A stretch of 38,328 nucleotides of DNA from Priapulus caudatus (Eukaryota > Priapulida > Priapulimorpha > Priapulimorphida > Priapulidae): the NCBI RefSeq assembly GCF_000485595.1, contig NW_014577645.1, forward strand, positions 157,495 to 195,822, written 5' to 3'. Below the pieces are notes generated by a model that worked only from the letters and a program-made list of their open reading frames with translations, did no database searches and was not told the DNA's origin. Each line of letters opens with the position of its first letter. Position 1 is the stretch's first letter. This document shows positions 10,807 to 23,099 of this stretch, in pieces. A program made the position numbers and the translations under genes.

Positions 10807-12235
10807 TTCACAGGTAGAGACACTGAGCACTCACTGTTTGACGGCACAGCTTTTTTTTTATACCACATCAACTCACAGAAAAATAGTTTTCCCGTTCTCC
10901 GAAAGCATCAATTAGCATTTTGGTACGCTCATAAACGACACTATTGTGCCTCAAGAGCAACAAAAACTTGACTGTCTTACTCATTAGAAGGAAATCGAAC
11001 GGTTCAAATTTCGGTAGCTTATTTTTTATTTAATAATGCACATAAGCACTATATATAAAAGTTTAGGTCCATTAAGAAGAGCGTTTAGTTTATGGTTTTA
11101 ATATTAAGCTCTTGCACCTCTGATGTCATTGAGGCAGCATGATGAGGGTCTCTGTCTAACTGAATCTACAGGTGTACAATGTAGTCAACATTGCATGTAC
11201 AGACCTATCGGGTTGCAATATCGATATCAGCAGCATTCAAACGCTTCAGGATACCATTGAGAATACCTGCTGCACTAATGCCATTAGAAATTGATATAGC
11301 TATCGTATTAATGTCACATGCCATTAACCTGACCAAATTCTCACTACTGGCTGCTCGGTAGTTAGTTGTTGCTCTATGCTAGATTTTGTTTGCCATTTCG
11401 GAGTAGATACGACCCTCTTTTTTGGAATCAGCACAGTGTGAGAGGTGGTAGGTGTAGTATTTTTGTGGAGTAGGTGTAGATAGCTTGTATAGTGGATTGC
11501 TTAAAACAGTATAATATCATAATAACACAATAATAGCATTCACTGGTACTAATAATGCTGCGAGTTATTTTAAAACTTGATATCAGTAGTTTCCTGCTCA
11601 ATATTGTGGGTGTTTTCAACATTATATTGCTTTAAATGTTTGATACATATTCACAAGAAAGAGTTGCACATCTATGGAAGTGCATTTGTAAATGTGTTGT
11701 ACCATGTTGGCTGGATTTCACTTAGGTGTAGTAAAGCAATTTCAATATATGACCAGTGCATTGGGGTGCTAGTGTACACTCCTTCCTGTGCATCTAGCCA
11801 TGGCTGCATGTGTTTTTCTCATGGGTATGCCAGCACAGCCATGTTCATGCCCCTGGTACGTTTCATTAGGGTTGTGAGCTCACGATTAATTTACCTGGAG
11901 AACAATATTTTTTTTACTAAACGCACCAGCTGCTATCCGCACACACATGGACAACTCGTTGGCTGTTGAGAAAGTCTTTTTGTAAAAGTGTACCGCATGA
12001 ATGTACACAAATGGAGTTCACAATCAATTTTCACACTCTTTTCAATGAGGCATGTGGCATCTGCTATACTATGTGGGTATAAATTATATATGACGTGATG
12101 TCAGGTTGGAGTGGGGATGTTTGTTGCAGACTTGTTACGGCAGTTATTGTATGACTATAGTCATTTTAAAATGTTAGTAAATAAATCATTTTGTTTTGTT
12201 TCCCTTATTTGAAAAATGTCTGTCTTCATTTAATT
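10807..12235 (+). other. DLST 3' UTR and flank
   Basis: There is no further coding sequence after the DLST stop. The clearest polyadenylation signal is AATAAA at 12180-12185, followed by a GT/T-rich stretch, which would give a 3' UTR near 1.4 kb. An open frame at 11577-11969 has no recognisable domain and biased, low-complexity content. Where the transcript really ends is an inference. Confidence 0.4.
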
Positions 12236-12420
12236 ACCTCCGCCCACGGAGTGGAGGAGGTTATGTGATCGCTCTCGTGTAGTGTGTTAGTTCGTTCGTG
12301 TGATCGATATTAGCGCGTCGAGTCAGCAGCAGGCCAGTCAGTCAGCTGCAGCGAGCGGCGAGCCAGCTCGTAACACATACATGTTACATGGGGCGTATGG
12401 CGCATGTCGCTGGCGGAGGT
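12236..12420. repeat. Short element bounded by ACCTCCGCC / GGCGGAGGT
   Basis: Exact 9-base inverted ends bound 185 bp that begins with a small GGAGTGGAGGAGG-type stem and has a GC-rich interior (CAGCTGCAGCGAGCGGCGAG). It resembles short dispersed elements with CTCCGCC termini, but with one copy in the window this is tentative. Confidence 0.45.
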
Positions 12421-14089
12421 ATGCACTCCCTCTGTCTAGTTGTTATTAATTTACACACCATAACTAGTTCGGGAAGCTAACTGGTGGCGTATCCCCTGCT
12501 TCAGCCTTTGTGTTGGTATCAAGCCATGTCACGTGTTTTTACCTAACACTGCCTAACGTTAATAAACGTACCTGCTAGCATATTTTATTCTTGGATAGAG
12601 GTGATTGAACTTGGCTGCTCCTATAAAATCGAAGTATTCAGTGCTTTGTATCGGCCTTTTTACCCAAATCTTTGCTAAGGTTACTCTGAGTTGCCAACCG
12701 TGTCTACTAAAATCTGATTGATGTCTGATACAAAGTTTGCCGTGTAAACAGTGCAAATATCTGATGTCTTTTACGTCTGCCAAAATATTTAATGTCTGCA
12801 TTGTGACTTACTCGCGACCAAAAATGACCCCTGCACAGGTTGTTTTAACTTGTATTGGTTATTATACAAGCACTCAATTCCAGAACTATTAATAGCATAA
12901 TAATATAACAAGACAATATTATCAACGTATTCATTATAATTCATTAATAATAATAACATAGTATAAACACTTGCAGTATGGTTAGAAAATACAGCAGTGT
13001 TGTTATTCACGTGCTTCCTCGCTTCAGGATTTGTTTTATAGCAGTGCAATCACTAATAGCCCGTTTCAAACTGCGTTTAAACAATTAACAAAATTTAAAG
13101 TTTACTGCCTAACCCTTTTAATTTTTCACAAATAGATATTTTTCACATTGACATCATTGTGGCTTTGCAGACCACGGCAGCTTACAAGATTGTAACCCTA
13201 GCAGATGGCAAGGCTCCTCTATCCATATTAACTATAACAGTCATAACAGCAGTCGCCATATGAATATAATACATTGTTGCCCAAAATAACGATCTTGTCT
13301 GCGAAATGCAAAAGTTTTTATTCACAATTTTTTCTATTGAAAACACATTTAAACACATAAGATCAGGAGTCTATCAATATCCTAATTATCCTATTATCTC
13401 CTGATAAGATGATCTAGAAATTTCTGAGAAAACACAAATTTACCCTTTGTCACACATACCCTTAAATGCCACACATGACCTTACAATTACAGTCATGTAC
13501 AATACAAATACACTGCCTGGGCTACAAAATTTTAAATAAATCACATATTTAATTATCGCACATTTTGTGGTGGTAATTACTGTTTAAAACAATACTGCTA
13601 AAATAGAAATATTGAAATTTGTAGATTTCATGTACAATGATTACCCGCTCTATAATCACCCTAGACTTTTACTTACTCCCCTTACGATAAATATCTATAT
13701 CATACCTCCAATTACAAATATTTAGTTGTCACTATTAGTAGGCCTAGCGATCTTCGCTGGAATGCACACATTGATTATATTTGTAAGAAAGGATCTCATT
13801 CTTTTGGTATGCAACCTTAGCTTTGCCAATTCTATAACTCGATCCCTGGCTAACTACGGTTCTCCCCATATTAGAATAGGCTATGCTATATATGCCTATG
13901 CTTCGTCAGGCTGGTGCCTCTATACGGATCATAACTGTTCTAAATTAGATGTCACTTGGCATCCAGAGAGACATGATACAAGATTGCGTGGCACAGCTTT
14001 GCTGTTGATCCTGCGCGCTGCGCGCGGATGAGACGCGCAGTTCCGCGGGATATGCGCACGCGACCGCAGGGATGTTCAAGTATGAAGCG
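12421..14089. other. Intergenic, nothing recognised
   Basis: AT-rich sequence with short frames on both strands and no domain, splice pattern or repeat that I can support. The frame at 13726-14031 is open for 101 codons but has no recognisable family. Confidence 0.4.
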
Positions 14090-14150
14090 CTGTCCGCAGT
14101 GGAGACGTGCGCCAAATTCGAGGCCCGGCGCACGTCTCCACAGCGGTCAG
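14090..14150. repeat. GC-rich 24-bp inverted repeat
   Basis: The arms 14090-14113 and 14127-14150 are complementary except at two positions, with an exact 15-bp core GTGGAGACGTGCGCC and a 13-base loop. It lies in a local CpG-rich patch (about 14000-14150) that contrasts with AT-rich surroundings. Confidence 0.75.
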
Positions 14151-14457
14151 CGGATGGTCTGTAGTTTTAGAAGATGACAATGATTATATGGACGATATTC
14201 TAGAAATTGGAGATTATAAAACAGTAACAAAATTGCTCAGTCATGCTCGAGATTAGCCACAAGTTCCATTCTCGCTGAACACTACATTGGCTACTGTTCC
14301 TACGACGTGTAACAGTCGGAGAGCCCGGTCGGTTTAGCCCCAGATTAGCTGAATCAAAAAGATTAGAATTTAATATATGAACAAAACAAATATAATAGTT
14401 ATATAAAATTCACAAACAAAGAAAGGATCGAGGGGATTAATAGGCAACCAAGTAATA

Positions 14458-14737
14458 AAAAAATGCACCAAATATTCATACCTAGGGGATTTAATTAATG
14501 ATATAGGAGGTTATAACGCTATGATAGCGAGTCCGAACTGAAAAATGTAGGTTAAGGGAAATAATTATTATGGGCAAAGGAGCAAAATTGTGGAAATCAT
14601 ACTATAGAAGCAAGAGTGAAATTATGCGAATACACAATTTTACCTTTCTTCCTAAATAACAGTGAAACATGGACTAACTTAACTAAGGAAGAAGTAAACA
14701 TGTTGCAGGATATCCAAAATGATCCAAGAGATGGCGC
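14458..14737 (+). pseudogene. LINE reverse-transcriptase C-terminal remnant
   Basis: One frame reads KYSYLGDLINDIGGYNAMI before a stop. After a frame change a second segment reads EARVKLCEYTILPFFLN and SETWTNLTKEEVNMLQDI. These match the order of two conserved segments near the end of many non-LTR reverse transcriptases: the YLG-I---G segment, then the 'LLYG-ETW-LT' segment. Stops and frame changes make it dead. The clade cannot be assigned. Confidence 0.65.
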
Positions 14738-15223
14738 TGTGGCATGTAAACATTGGCTCCCGAAGCGAGGTTTTTTTGCCGAAATGTTTACTGAATGACG
14801 CACTCGTTGACTTGCGACAGCGAGTGAAAATGCAGAAATTTTTTCTCTTCGATGCGAAATGCATCGGCCGGGCATTTCATTATTTACGAAAAGTCAACGG
14901 GCTGGCAGTACGTACAGGAGTCAGCTCACGTCATTGACGCCCCATTCATGCCTATCGACAAATAAGGCGGGGCTTATTGTGCCTACAGCTATGCGAAAAT
15001 GAAAGAAAAGGACTTAGCACTGTGCGCAAAACAGCGTGTTATATTCGTATTTGTGCCAAACTCTATCGTATAAAATCGTTCTAGCCTAGCAGAATGCCCT
15101 AGTTCCTGAGATCGGCGATTCCATGCTCTCATAGCTATGGTACCTAAAAGTTATACGAGGGAGGCGCGGCGTAGACTGTGATTGGAAGACACAAAGTGTC
15201 AATCCTCGGCGAGCCTCAGCATC

Positions 15224-15337
15224 ATGGCCGCATCACGTCAAGCGTGTGAGATGGGTATCCAAAAAAACCATTATGATAGTTCCGCAGTTGTTTTGACTCA
15301 GCTTAATTGGCTTCCTCTTCGTATCCACTTTCTTTAA
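15224..15337 (+). pseudogene. Possible LINE 3'-end fragment
   Basis: A 37-codon frame from the ATG in ATCATGGCCGCA contains VLTQLNWLPLRIHF. This resembles the 'LHWLP-R-RI-FK' signature that follows the reverse-transcriptase domain in L2/CR1-type elements. The match is short and stops follow at once. It could be chance. Confidence 0.35.
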
Positions 15338-16126
15338 ATGCAAAACTTGTAACCTTTCATAAAATTGATCATGGTCAAGTGAATATTCATATACAAAAAA
15401 CACCTCATTTAAATTGCTTTCGACATGTACTTCTGTTTTATTTCTGTCATTCCATATTCATTATTGGAATATTTTTCTTTAGTTAATTGTGAAATTGAAG
15501 GTTTTTCTACTGCAACACCCAGTGTTGATCTTTCTATTTGATCGACTTTGTCTCTCTCCGTTTTCGACTCAGACTATCCATAATCCTTTGGGCTTTGTAA
15601 AGTAACCTTTATGAGGTTTTTTTTGTGGTACCCAATGCCACCTATTGTTGTAACGCAGCAGTACTCCACTTATATAATAAATATGGAAGCTGTCAATAAC
15701 TAACTGGTCATCTAGGACTTTGCTCCACACAACCCACAAATAATTGGGGCTGTTACAAATACGATGGATTTCCAAGTGTCAAGAATAGACGTGTCCCCGT
15801 TTAAAAATCTCAATTGGGTTTTTTTGTGCGTGTCTTATCTGATATAGAGATTACGCGAATGTTACCAACTATTAAAATCTATTCATAACATAAAAAAATA
15901 AATTAATTGTATTGGTTAAAACCACTGCTTGGATCAATATCAAGAAATATCATTTTATAAAGGTGGGTAAAGTTCCAGCATGCAGATAAATCACATACAT
16001 TTTGTCAAAACATATGATACTGGTCCTGACATTGTGTCATGAGGTAAAAATGTCGGTGAGCTGCTTCATGCCCCCTCACATGTTGACACTATGCAACAAG
16101 ACTCAAATCAAACGGATGTAGTACAT

Positions 16127-19100
16127 TTAAAAGGCTTCAAAGGAGTCAGACACAGAATTGACATCACTAGCCCTCACGAGCTCTGTTGTTTCCGTGGAAA
16201 TGCTTCTCACAGCTGTCTTCTTGAACAAGTCAGAGAACACAAATACCTGAAATAAGATAAATTAAGATTTATATAGAGCCAGAGTATATTTACAGGCATG
16301 GATACTATATTAATTTTTTTGAGAACAGCAAGTGTTGGCTTTGGTCTAATCAGAAATTTAAGGGCAGTGCTGCATGTTGAATATGCAAGTCCATTAAAAA
16401 GGCATTATCAAGGCAACGTAATTTTTTACCACTTTTTACGTTGAACAAAAGAGACATAAGATGTAATGGCATAATAGGCAGCCATGGCTGTCTTTATTGC
16501 CATGGATATTGAGAAAATTTTCAGGGCACTATGGTAAGTAGAGGGCAACCATATGGCCCAGTCACATATACACGACGCACGGCCCACGCACTGAAAAATT
16601 TGCAATTTTGGCCAGTGTGTTGTCTTTCGCTGAGTGTGCATTAGCATTCGTTACTCGTTCGTCGACCGCGCTGGACCAACGCTATGCATTCGTTGTCATT
16701 CGCTGTGTGCGTCGGGATTTTTGTGCATGCACAAAAATGTGTGCGGAGCTCGACGCATGAATGTACACGCCAGAAGGACGCCAGACACGCGCAGAGCGCG
16801 CTGGACCAATGCCAGACACACGCGGAGCACACGCTGGGTATTTGTTGTATGTTCGTCGGCTGAGGTGTAGCAAACACCTAGCGCACACCTAGCGTGCTTC
16901 TAACGCATGTCCAACGAACATGCAGCGAATATGGGCGTGCTGAACGAGTGCTGAACGAGTCTGTAGCGCGTCCAGCGTTCTTCTAGCGTGTTGCTAGCGT
17001 GTACGCAGCGTGTAGCCATGGGGTATATAAACGGGTCCCGCCCCCACCTCCTCATCATCACTTCTCCTCCGACCCTAATGGGTGATGACAGCGGTTCCTG
17101 CTAATCGTGTCTAGAAGAACCACCTCAGAAGATGGAGGATCCCGACAGGCTGCGACTACAATACGAAATCGCGGTTCTCCAACATCACCAGAACCTTATG
17201 GAACTGGCACTTCACCAAGTCCACGTCATCAGGAGAAGGAGAAAGAGAAGAGGTCAACGGAGGTTCTGGGTCCGACCGTGGATCGGTAGGCGACGACAGT
17301 TTGGCCTGTATGACCAGCTACTTGTTGAACTCCGTAACGAAGACCCGGCAGCCTTCAAGAACTTCATGCGGATGCCCCCGAGATGTTCGACAAGCTGCTA
17401 ACCAGAATGGGTCCGAGGATCACCAAGCAGAATACAACCTACAGAGAGGCCCTCGACCCTGGCCTGAAGCTTGCCCTCACTCTGGGGCATCTTGCCTCTG
17501 GGACCGAGTATCACTCAATGTCCTATGGGTGGTGGGTGCCTCACAACACCATATCCCTGACCTGTTTGTTCGCTGACCTTACCGTTCGCTGGCTGTGCGT
17601 TGAATGCGCGGTGCATGCGCAGTGCATGCGCGGACCATTCGTTCTGTGCGCTAGCAACACGCTGTGCATTCGTTGGATTTTTTAACATGTGCGCCCTGTA
17701 TACGCTCTGTATGTGCCCTGTATACGCGCAGCGCGCTAGCAACACGCTGTGCATTCGTTGTCAACTCGCTAGCTTCTCCCAAATCCTGACAAAAGTTGGG
17801 CGCACAACGACGCACTGATCTGATTTTCCATTTTTGGATTAATTTTCAATGCGCGGGCCGTGCATCGCGTATGTGTGACTGGGCCATAAGGAAATTAAAA
17901 AATTTATTTTTCACTCAAGGTTATGAAATCCCACTTCTATTTAAAAATAATTCTATTTAGCTGCTAATAATAATAGCAGTTGCCGTCGGTGTCACAGTAA
18001 AATTTGAGCCTTGCAGTCACTTCACTGCAGAATCCGCAATACAGTCTAACATAGCCAGAATTAAATCTTGCATGCAGGAAACTGGTAGTGAGCTGCAAGC
18101 GTGATGAAAATATTGGCTTGGCGATGTATTAATACAACTACGCTGAGCTAATAGCTGCTAGACGCGTCACATCAACGCATTGACTAGGTAGTTGATGGTA
18201 ACCAACATAACTGCAGCATTGTGCAGGTGCACACTTACAGCAATGATGGCAACACATATGCCCTGGATGGACCCGGCCAGTACGTCGCTCCAGTGATGCT
18301 TGTAGTCTGAGATGCGTGACAGAGCTGTGCCGTAGGCAAGGAACAACGCACACACCTGCAGTGTGTATTTAAGTAGACGACTGCCACTCCATGTCATGCG
18401 CGCTTGCAGATACAACTGAAATGCACGATGTAAAATCAAGATTTTCGACGTCATTGATTTACAGTTAATGCAATTTCTAATTATAAACAGGCTTACTAAC
18501 TAAACTAAACGTAACTATTAAGAACATCAAGAGCAGCAATGCAAATTTAAATGACACTTTCTCTACAATTATTATTAAATGACAATACTCCTGGTTAAGA
18601 ATATCTTGCATGTGCCATATATTTATTTTAGATAAGGAGCAATTTCCACATAAATTACCATTCATTTAGGTACCTATAGTTACTATAAACCAAGTAAATA
18701 CATAGATACAGGCTGGACATTACTAATCCAAATTATGCGATGGTTTGGCGGCATCGACAATTTGAATCAGTTCGTCATTAGTTTTTATTTGCTTTACCTA
18801 CAAATATGCTATATATGTCATATAGTACAGTAAATTTGTGCTACCATAGTATAGTAAAATTGTGCCACAGTACTAATACTTGCTTATAGTGGTCCAGTAA
18901 GCCTGTGCTAGGTTTATGCTAATTGTATTCGTATCAATAATAATGCAGTATATGCATTATTTTGCCTTTTTAACCTCAGCTTTGTTTGTTCTGAATTTTT
19001 GCTAATCTGGAATTGGTATGACTTCAAGCTTTCCGGATTAATGAGGTCCAACCTGTATTTCATATTTATTATATTTTATATATTTTCATCTTGGACCTTT

Positions 19101-21820
19101 TGGTTTGTATTAAATTTCAAAAACTTACGGCAAAATACAGCATGCAGTAGAAGGCAAGCGATGCATGGCCAGACATAAAGGAAAGCCTGCAAACAAACAA
19201 TAAATGAAATCAATATTTTGAATTGTTTTTCATTTGGAAAAATCTAAAATGCATCTATTGATAAACCAATTTATTTCTATTTTCCTTGCAACTAAATAAC
19301 TAATTTCATCATAATCTAAATGATAATTATAAAAACGTTGCAGAAAAAATAGAGAAAAAATGACATTAAATTAGGAAATGAAGGCACTACCACAATTGTT
19401 CTAGATATTTGGATATATGTATCTTCCACATATATACAGCTGACATATACAATGTATACTGCAGCACCTGGCCTCTCTTATTAGTTCATGATCTTCCCCA
19501 GTGCAGACGTCTGCATCAATGTACTGCATAATGCCATCCTTTATGCATTCAAGCTTGGTGAAGTCGGGTTTGCACACGTCAAACCAGTGTGGCCTCAATC
19601 TCCCAACCATATACTTGGCTATATCAGTGGTGGTTTGGCTAACGGCAGCGCCAAACAAGAATGCTCCTATAACACACAGTATACTAGCAATGCTAACAAT
19701 GAAACACAAGTTGATGTGAAAGCGTTCATGAGTACATGGCGGTAATCATAGCTGCAAGTAAAATGCTCGTAAAGGCAATTTACAATGACCAAATCTTTTC
19801 AATGACAAGTCAATATGAAAAGGCGCTAGTAAATGCTTATTTATAGTCTACACTGGTTCATTAAACATAAACATATAGGGATAAGATTATAGGATAACGA
19901 TATATTTTCTTCTAAAATCATACCTATAAATTTATAGTTTATCCACAGGTAGGAATGGATGACTTTCCCACCCACCATATATCGTTTGCATGGTATGTTT
20001 CGCTTACGCTTTGTCTGGTAAAGAAGAGCTTCACAGACCATAATCTAAAAAAAGGAAATGTTTTCATTGTTCATTAAATTATATTACAGTTCGCAGTTGA
20101 ACTCTCGGCGGTCAATAGACTCGTGTATACAATGTTTTTCAGAAATGTGTTAAATATGGTAACTTGTTCTTGCTATGAAGAAAATATATCTATATAATCA
20201 GATATAATCATACACGGTTTTATGTAGAATTGTATATAAGAAGATGACTACCACTATTTCCATATGTGCATTAAAGTCATATAATAATTATGAATAATAA
20301 ATTATAATAATTTATTGATTTATTCTGTGCACGGTATATGAAAATGTTCACGTAAAATACAATATAATAATCATGAAATATAAACAGGAATACTCCTGAT
20401 ATCTACTAATAAATTATTGTGTAGATAGAGCGACAGAAATCTGCGTAAGCACCATGCAGTGAAAATTCACACAATAATAAACAGTACAGTCAAACCAGTA
20501 TATAATGACTACTTCGGGTAAAAAAACAGAAATGGCGTTTACAGAATTAAGACTTTTCTATGGAGATAGGAAGTATATATATATATCACTACTGCAGCGA
20601 GTACTGCTGCATCTAACGTTCATCAGGTGAGCCAACAACTGGTAGCCATGGTGGGTGGGTGGTTGGGTGATTGGGGGTGCCACTGTGTGCACTTAGCACC
20701 TGCTCGAACGTAGTGCTATCTTTGTAGACTGCATGCTCAAATCACTTGAGTGAAGAGTGGCCACGTTTAGCAGGTGGCTGCTCTTTACATTAACTCTCAC
20801 ACATTTTCTAATTGGGAGGTTTTTTCTGAATACTATGAACATGTGACTGTTCTTTATAGCCACGAACACTGGTTTGACTTTACTATGATGATTAAATCGA
20901 GGCAAAGAAATAAACAAAAGATAAGAGTAAGCAAGTCACAATAACCTAATTCAGAAACCATCAATAAAACATGCAAATGCTCACATAAGCTTGTTAATCA
21001 AGATGCCAATTAAAAAAGGATGTTAATTACGTAAAGAATTATGGTTATAATTGGAGAGTATTACGTTGTAAACACTATATGACATCTTACTGCCATGCAC
21101 ATAACCACTCAAGCTAACTCCAGACTTGCTAGCCAGATGAACTAAAACTAAACACAGGCAAAATGTGTGCCATCCAACATCAAATTTCTTCATAGATAGA
21201 GTAGAAAATCTGACAAAGGGCCAACGATTATGAACTGGAACATTAGTTTAAATTTTACATTTTACTAATAGTTTCAGTTACATTGCATTATGCATGCATT
21301 TATTGCAAACAAAAAGTCGATCAGTTAAATAGTAGTTAGATATTAAAAAAAACAGAAGTGAAAAGAATAGTCACAAACTGAAAGATGTTAGTTGAAGATA
21401 GGCAGCAGAATTGCATAGCAGCACAGCAAAATTTCACTTAAACTTACTGAGAAAATAGTTAAACCAAATCCAATGGTCCACACGACTGCTGTGTGTATTG
21501 TACCAGTTTTGTATGGGTGCTGCAAACTTTCATCATCACAGAAAAACCCACGGTGATATGGTGTAGCCACGAATTTGAACAGGGGAACTGGAATAAACAC
21601 TGAAACGAAGACAACCACAAGTATATCATTTACAACTAACATAATAGTACTAAACCTAAATAGGAACTTACAGATATGATTGGCAGTGACAATCCAACTG
21701 CCACATTGGTTGCAGTTGAGATAGTTGAATCTTTGTAGGGATGCATCAGGCTTTCATCATCGCAAAAAAAACCTCGATGAAAGGGTGCAAATGCAAGTTT
21801 CACAGGTACTGGCAAAAACA
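16127..21820 (-). CDS. PLPP: Phospholipid phosphatase, PAP2 superfamily (5' incomplete, alternative exon)
   Basis: Multi-pass membrane enzyme that removes phosphate from lipid phosphates such as phosphatidate, lysophosphatidate and sphingosine-1-phosphate. Exons in transcript order: 21820-21672 or 21599-21448, 20044-19924, 19666-19468, 19186-19129, 18415-18239, 16246-16127. All have AG/GT borders with matching phases, giving about 275 codons plus an unidentified first exon; human PLPP1 is 284 residues. All three catalytic motifs are present: KYMVGRLRP (C1), SGHASLAFY (C2), [12 protein letters not shown] (C3). The exon-2 versions carry the family RGFFCDDES segment. The tail [15 protein letters not shown] resembles vertebrate PLPP1-3 C termini. 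It converges on DLST. Its last intron (16247-18238) contains a PIF/Harbinger element. Exon 1, with the first membrane segment, was not found upstream. I cannot assign one of the vertebrate paralogues. Confidence 0.93.
17024..17030 (+). promoter_or_regulatory. TATA box of the Harbinger transposase
   Basis: TATATAA lies about 100 bases upstream of the transposase ATG, in a GC-rich context. Position and match suggest the element's own promoter; this is inference from sequence alone. Confidence 0.5.
17132..17565 (+). pseudogene. Harbinger (HARBI1-like) transposase, frameshifted N-terminal fragment
   Basis: The frame from ATG 17132 encodes a basic region followed by [20 protein letters not shown] and FKNFMRMPP. 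It then loses one base in a C-run near 17377-17382. The next frame continues with [35 protein letters not shown] and PHNTIS. This order is that of the N-terminal half of PIF/Harbinger nucleases. Homology stops near 17565, where subterminal repeat DNA begins, so the catalytic DDE part is gone. The missing base may be a true mutation or a homopolymer error; the truncation leaves the protein dead either way. Confidence 0.85.
18416..19128 (-). other. PLPP intron, nothing else recognised
   Basis: AT-rich intron between the C2-motif exon and the C3-motif exon. No transposon ends, RNA gene or additional exon seen. Confidence 0.5.
20045..21447 (-). other. PLPP intron downstream of the alternative exons
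   Basis: AT-rich, about 1.4 kb. It holds a short TA run near 20574-20588 and a GGTGGGTGGGTGGTTGGGTG tract at about 20649. No further copy of the duplicated exon was seen. Confidence 0.5.
21448..21599 (-). CDS. PLPP: PLPP alternative exon 2b
   Basis: This exon encodes [19 protein letters not shown], then [19 protein letters not shown] and a hydrophobic end. It is 152 nt, preceded by TTTCAG and followed by GTAAGT, entered in phase 1 and left in phase 0. It is paralogous to the neighbouring 149-nt exon: both share [11 protein letters not shown] and HPYK. Joining both exons would add 301 nt and break the frame, so only one can be used per productive transcript. Confidence 0.88.
21672..21820 (-). 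CDS. PLPP: PLPP alternative exon 2a
   Basis: This exon encodes [18 protein letters not shown], then [19 protein letters not shown] and a hydrophobic end with LSLPIIS. It is 149 nt with TTTCAG before and GTAAGT after, and has the same entry and exit phases as the copy 72 bases downstream. The segment covers the loop after the first membrane helix and the start of the second helix. Confidence 0.88.
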
Positions 21821-23081
21821 CTGAAAATGCATGCAGCAATAAGACAGTTAACCAGTTGCATGGAACACAGCTGTACCACCTTGGGCTCTGCCACAGACAA
21901 GAGTGAGAGTTAGTGCCTGTGGTAGCTCAGGGCCACACAAGAAAGCTACATGAAACAAGAATAGATGCTAAATACCATTTCCAGCTGATGTGTAGTAATT
22001 TTTTAGACTATATTACCACACCAACATCACGTTTCCCATTTTTCTGAGACGGTCTGAAGCAGAAAATGGTTTCTGGAAACGACGCGCCAATACTCTTGGC
22101 TACCATTCGTGCAACACGAAACACGGTTAAATACAGAACGGCACAGGTGAACATCTGAATACAGATACTTCCTATAATAATTCAGCTCAGTCAAGAGAAA
22201 AAGGAAGAAAAGAATGAGGAAGGTAGAGTCACTAAGTATGATACACAATGTTGAGCAGGCCTACTCTGTTGGGTTACATACACGCATCCAATTCCAAGAA
22301 ACAGTTGAACATCGAAAGACCATTTCAAACTCTTGCTATATGAAAACTTATAGTTGGTTCAGTTATAGTGACGGGTGGTAAATGCAAGATTATGGAAAAG
22401 ATTGTACGGGATTGAACGGGGACTGGGCCAAGCCTCGTTTAGCACTCCTGATTAGTTTAGCACGTATGCGAAAACACATTTGCGGGGGTCACAAATTATT
22501 CTTGATCCCAACTACTCAGGGCAATCGACCATTGCCAATGGCATTGGAAAGAGATGATGGAAGGAATGTCGAAGTAGTCTCTATATAGATTTCATGCAGG
22601 CGGAAACACTGGTAGCTTTCGAGAGCAGACGCGATGGATTCTGGGGGGGGGGGGCAGTGACAGGACCTAGAGACTAGACGGGATTATAGTACAGTGTCCA
22701 ATCCAGGAATGAAGCCACACGACACAACACAGATAATAGGGCAACCTATAATACAGGCAAGAGACCTAAATGTACTGCGTTCAGTATTTACCAAGTTACA
22801 CTAAATTAAAAGAAACATTGGCCGAAATCTCTCTTTGATTTATGCATATGATGATCTTGCAAAATCCATAAATTGTACAGTATCTTCTTGTTCATTCTAT
22901 ATTCATTGTATATTTGTTCATTACATATTTGTTTCCTACACTTTTTCTCCATGGATTTATGAACTGCTTGAATTTGCATAATGTGCTCGATCTCCACTTG
23001 CTGCTTATGTGCAATCCTGCGTGAATTCTTCATTACCATTATGTTATTCAGCGGCTCCTTTAGTTAATCTGCTCTTGGGGT
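21821..23081. other. PLPP upstream region, nothing recognised
   Basis: The PLPP first exon should lie here or further right, but I could not find a phase-1 exon with a start codon and hydrophobic segment. A run of 12 G lies at 22643-22654. Frames on both strands are short and without recognisable domains. Confidence 0.4.
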
Positions 23082-23099
23082 TGCTCTAGTAACGCAGAT

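Larger units (their letters stand above)
16554..17885 (+). mobile_element. PIF/Harbinger transposon, internally deleted
   Basis: The left end TGGCCCAGTCACATATACAC and the inverted right end GGCCCAGTCACACATACGCG are near-identical. They extend to about 43 bp through GCACGGCCC and TGAAAA. ATA flanks each side (16551-16553 and 17886-17888), compatible with a 3-bp target duplication. Subterminal regions are CpG-rich, with repeats such as GCTAGCAACACGCTGTGCAT at both 17650 and 17731. A remnant of the Harbinger nuclease gene lies inside. The element lies in the last PLPP intron. Confidence 0.85.

Noticed and set aside
16634-16888. Overlapping Cys/Arg-rich frames on both strands
   Set aside because: They lie in the CpG-rich subterminal repeats of the Harbinger element and have no homology.
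19667-19709. Extra hydrophobic segment ([16 protein letters not shown]) upstream of the [12 protein letters not shown] motif
   Set aside because: The frame is open, but the previous exon ends in phase 1 and joins exactly at GAGCATTC to give YKFIGAFLFG, as in relatives. The segment is intronic.
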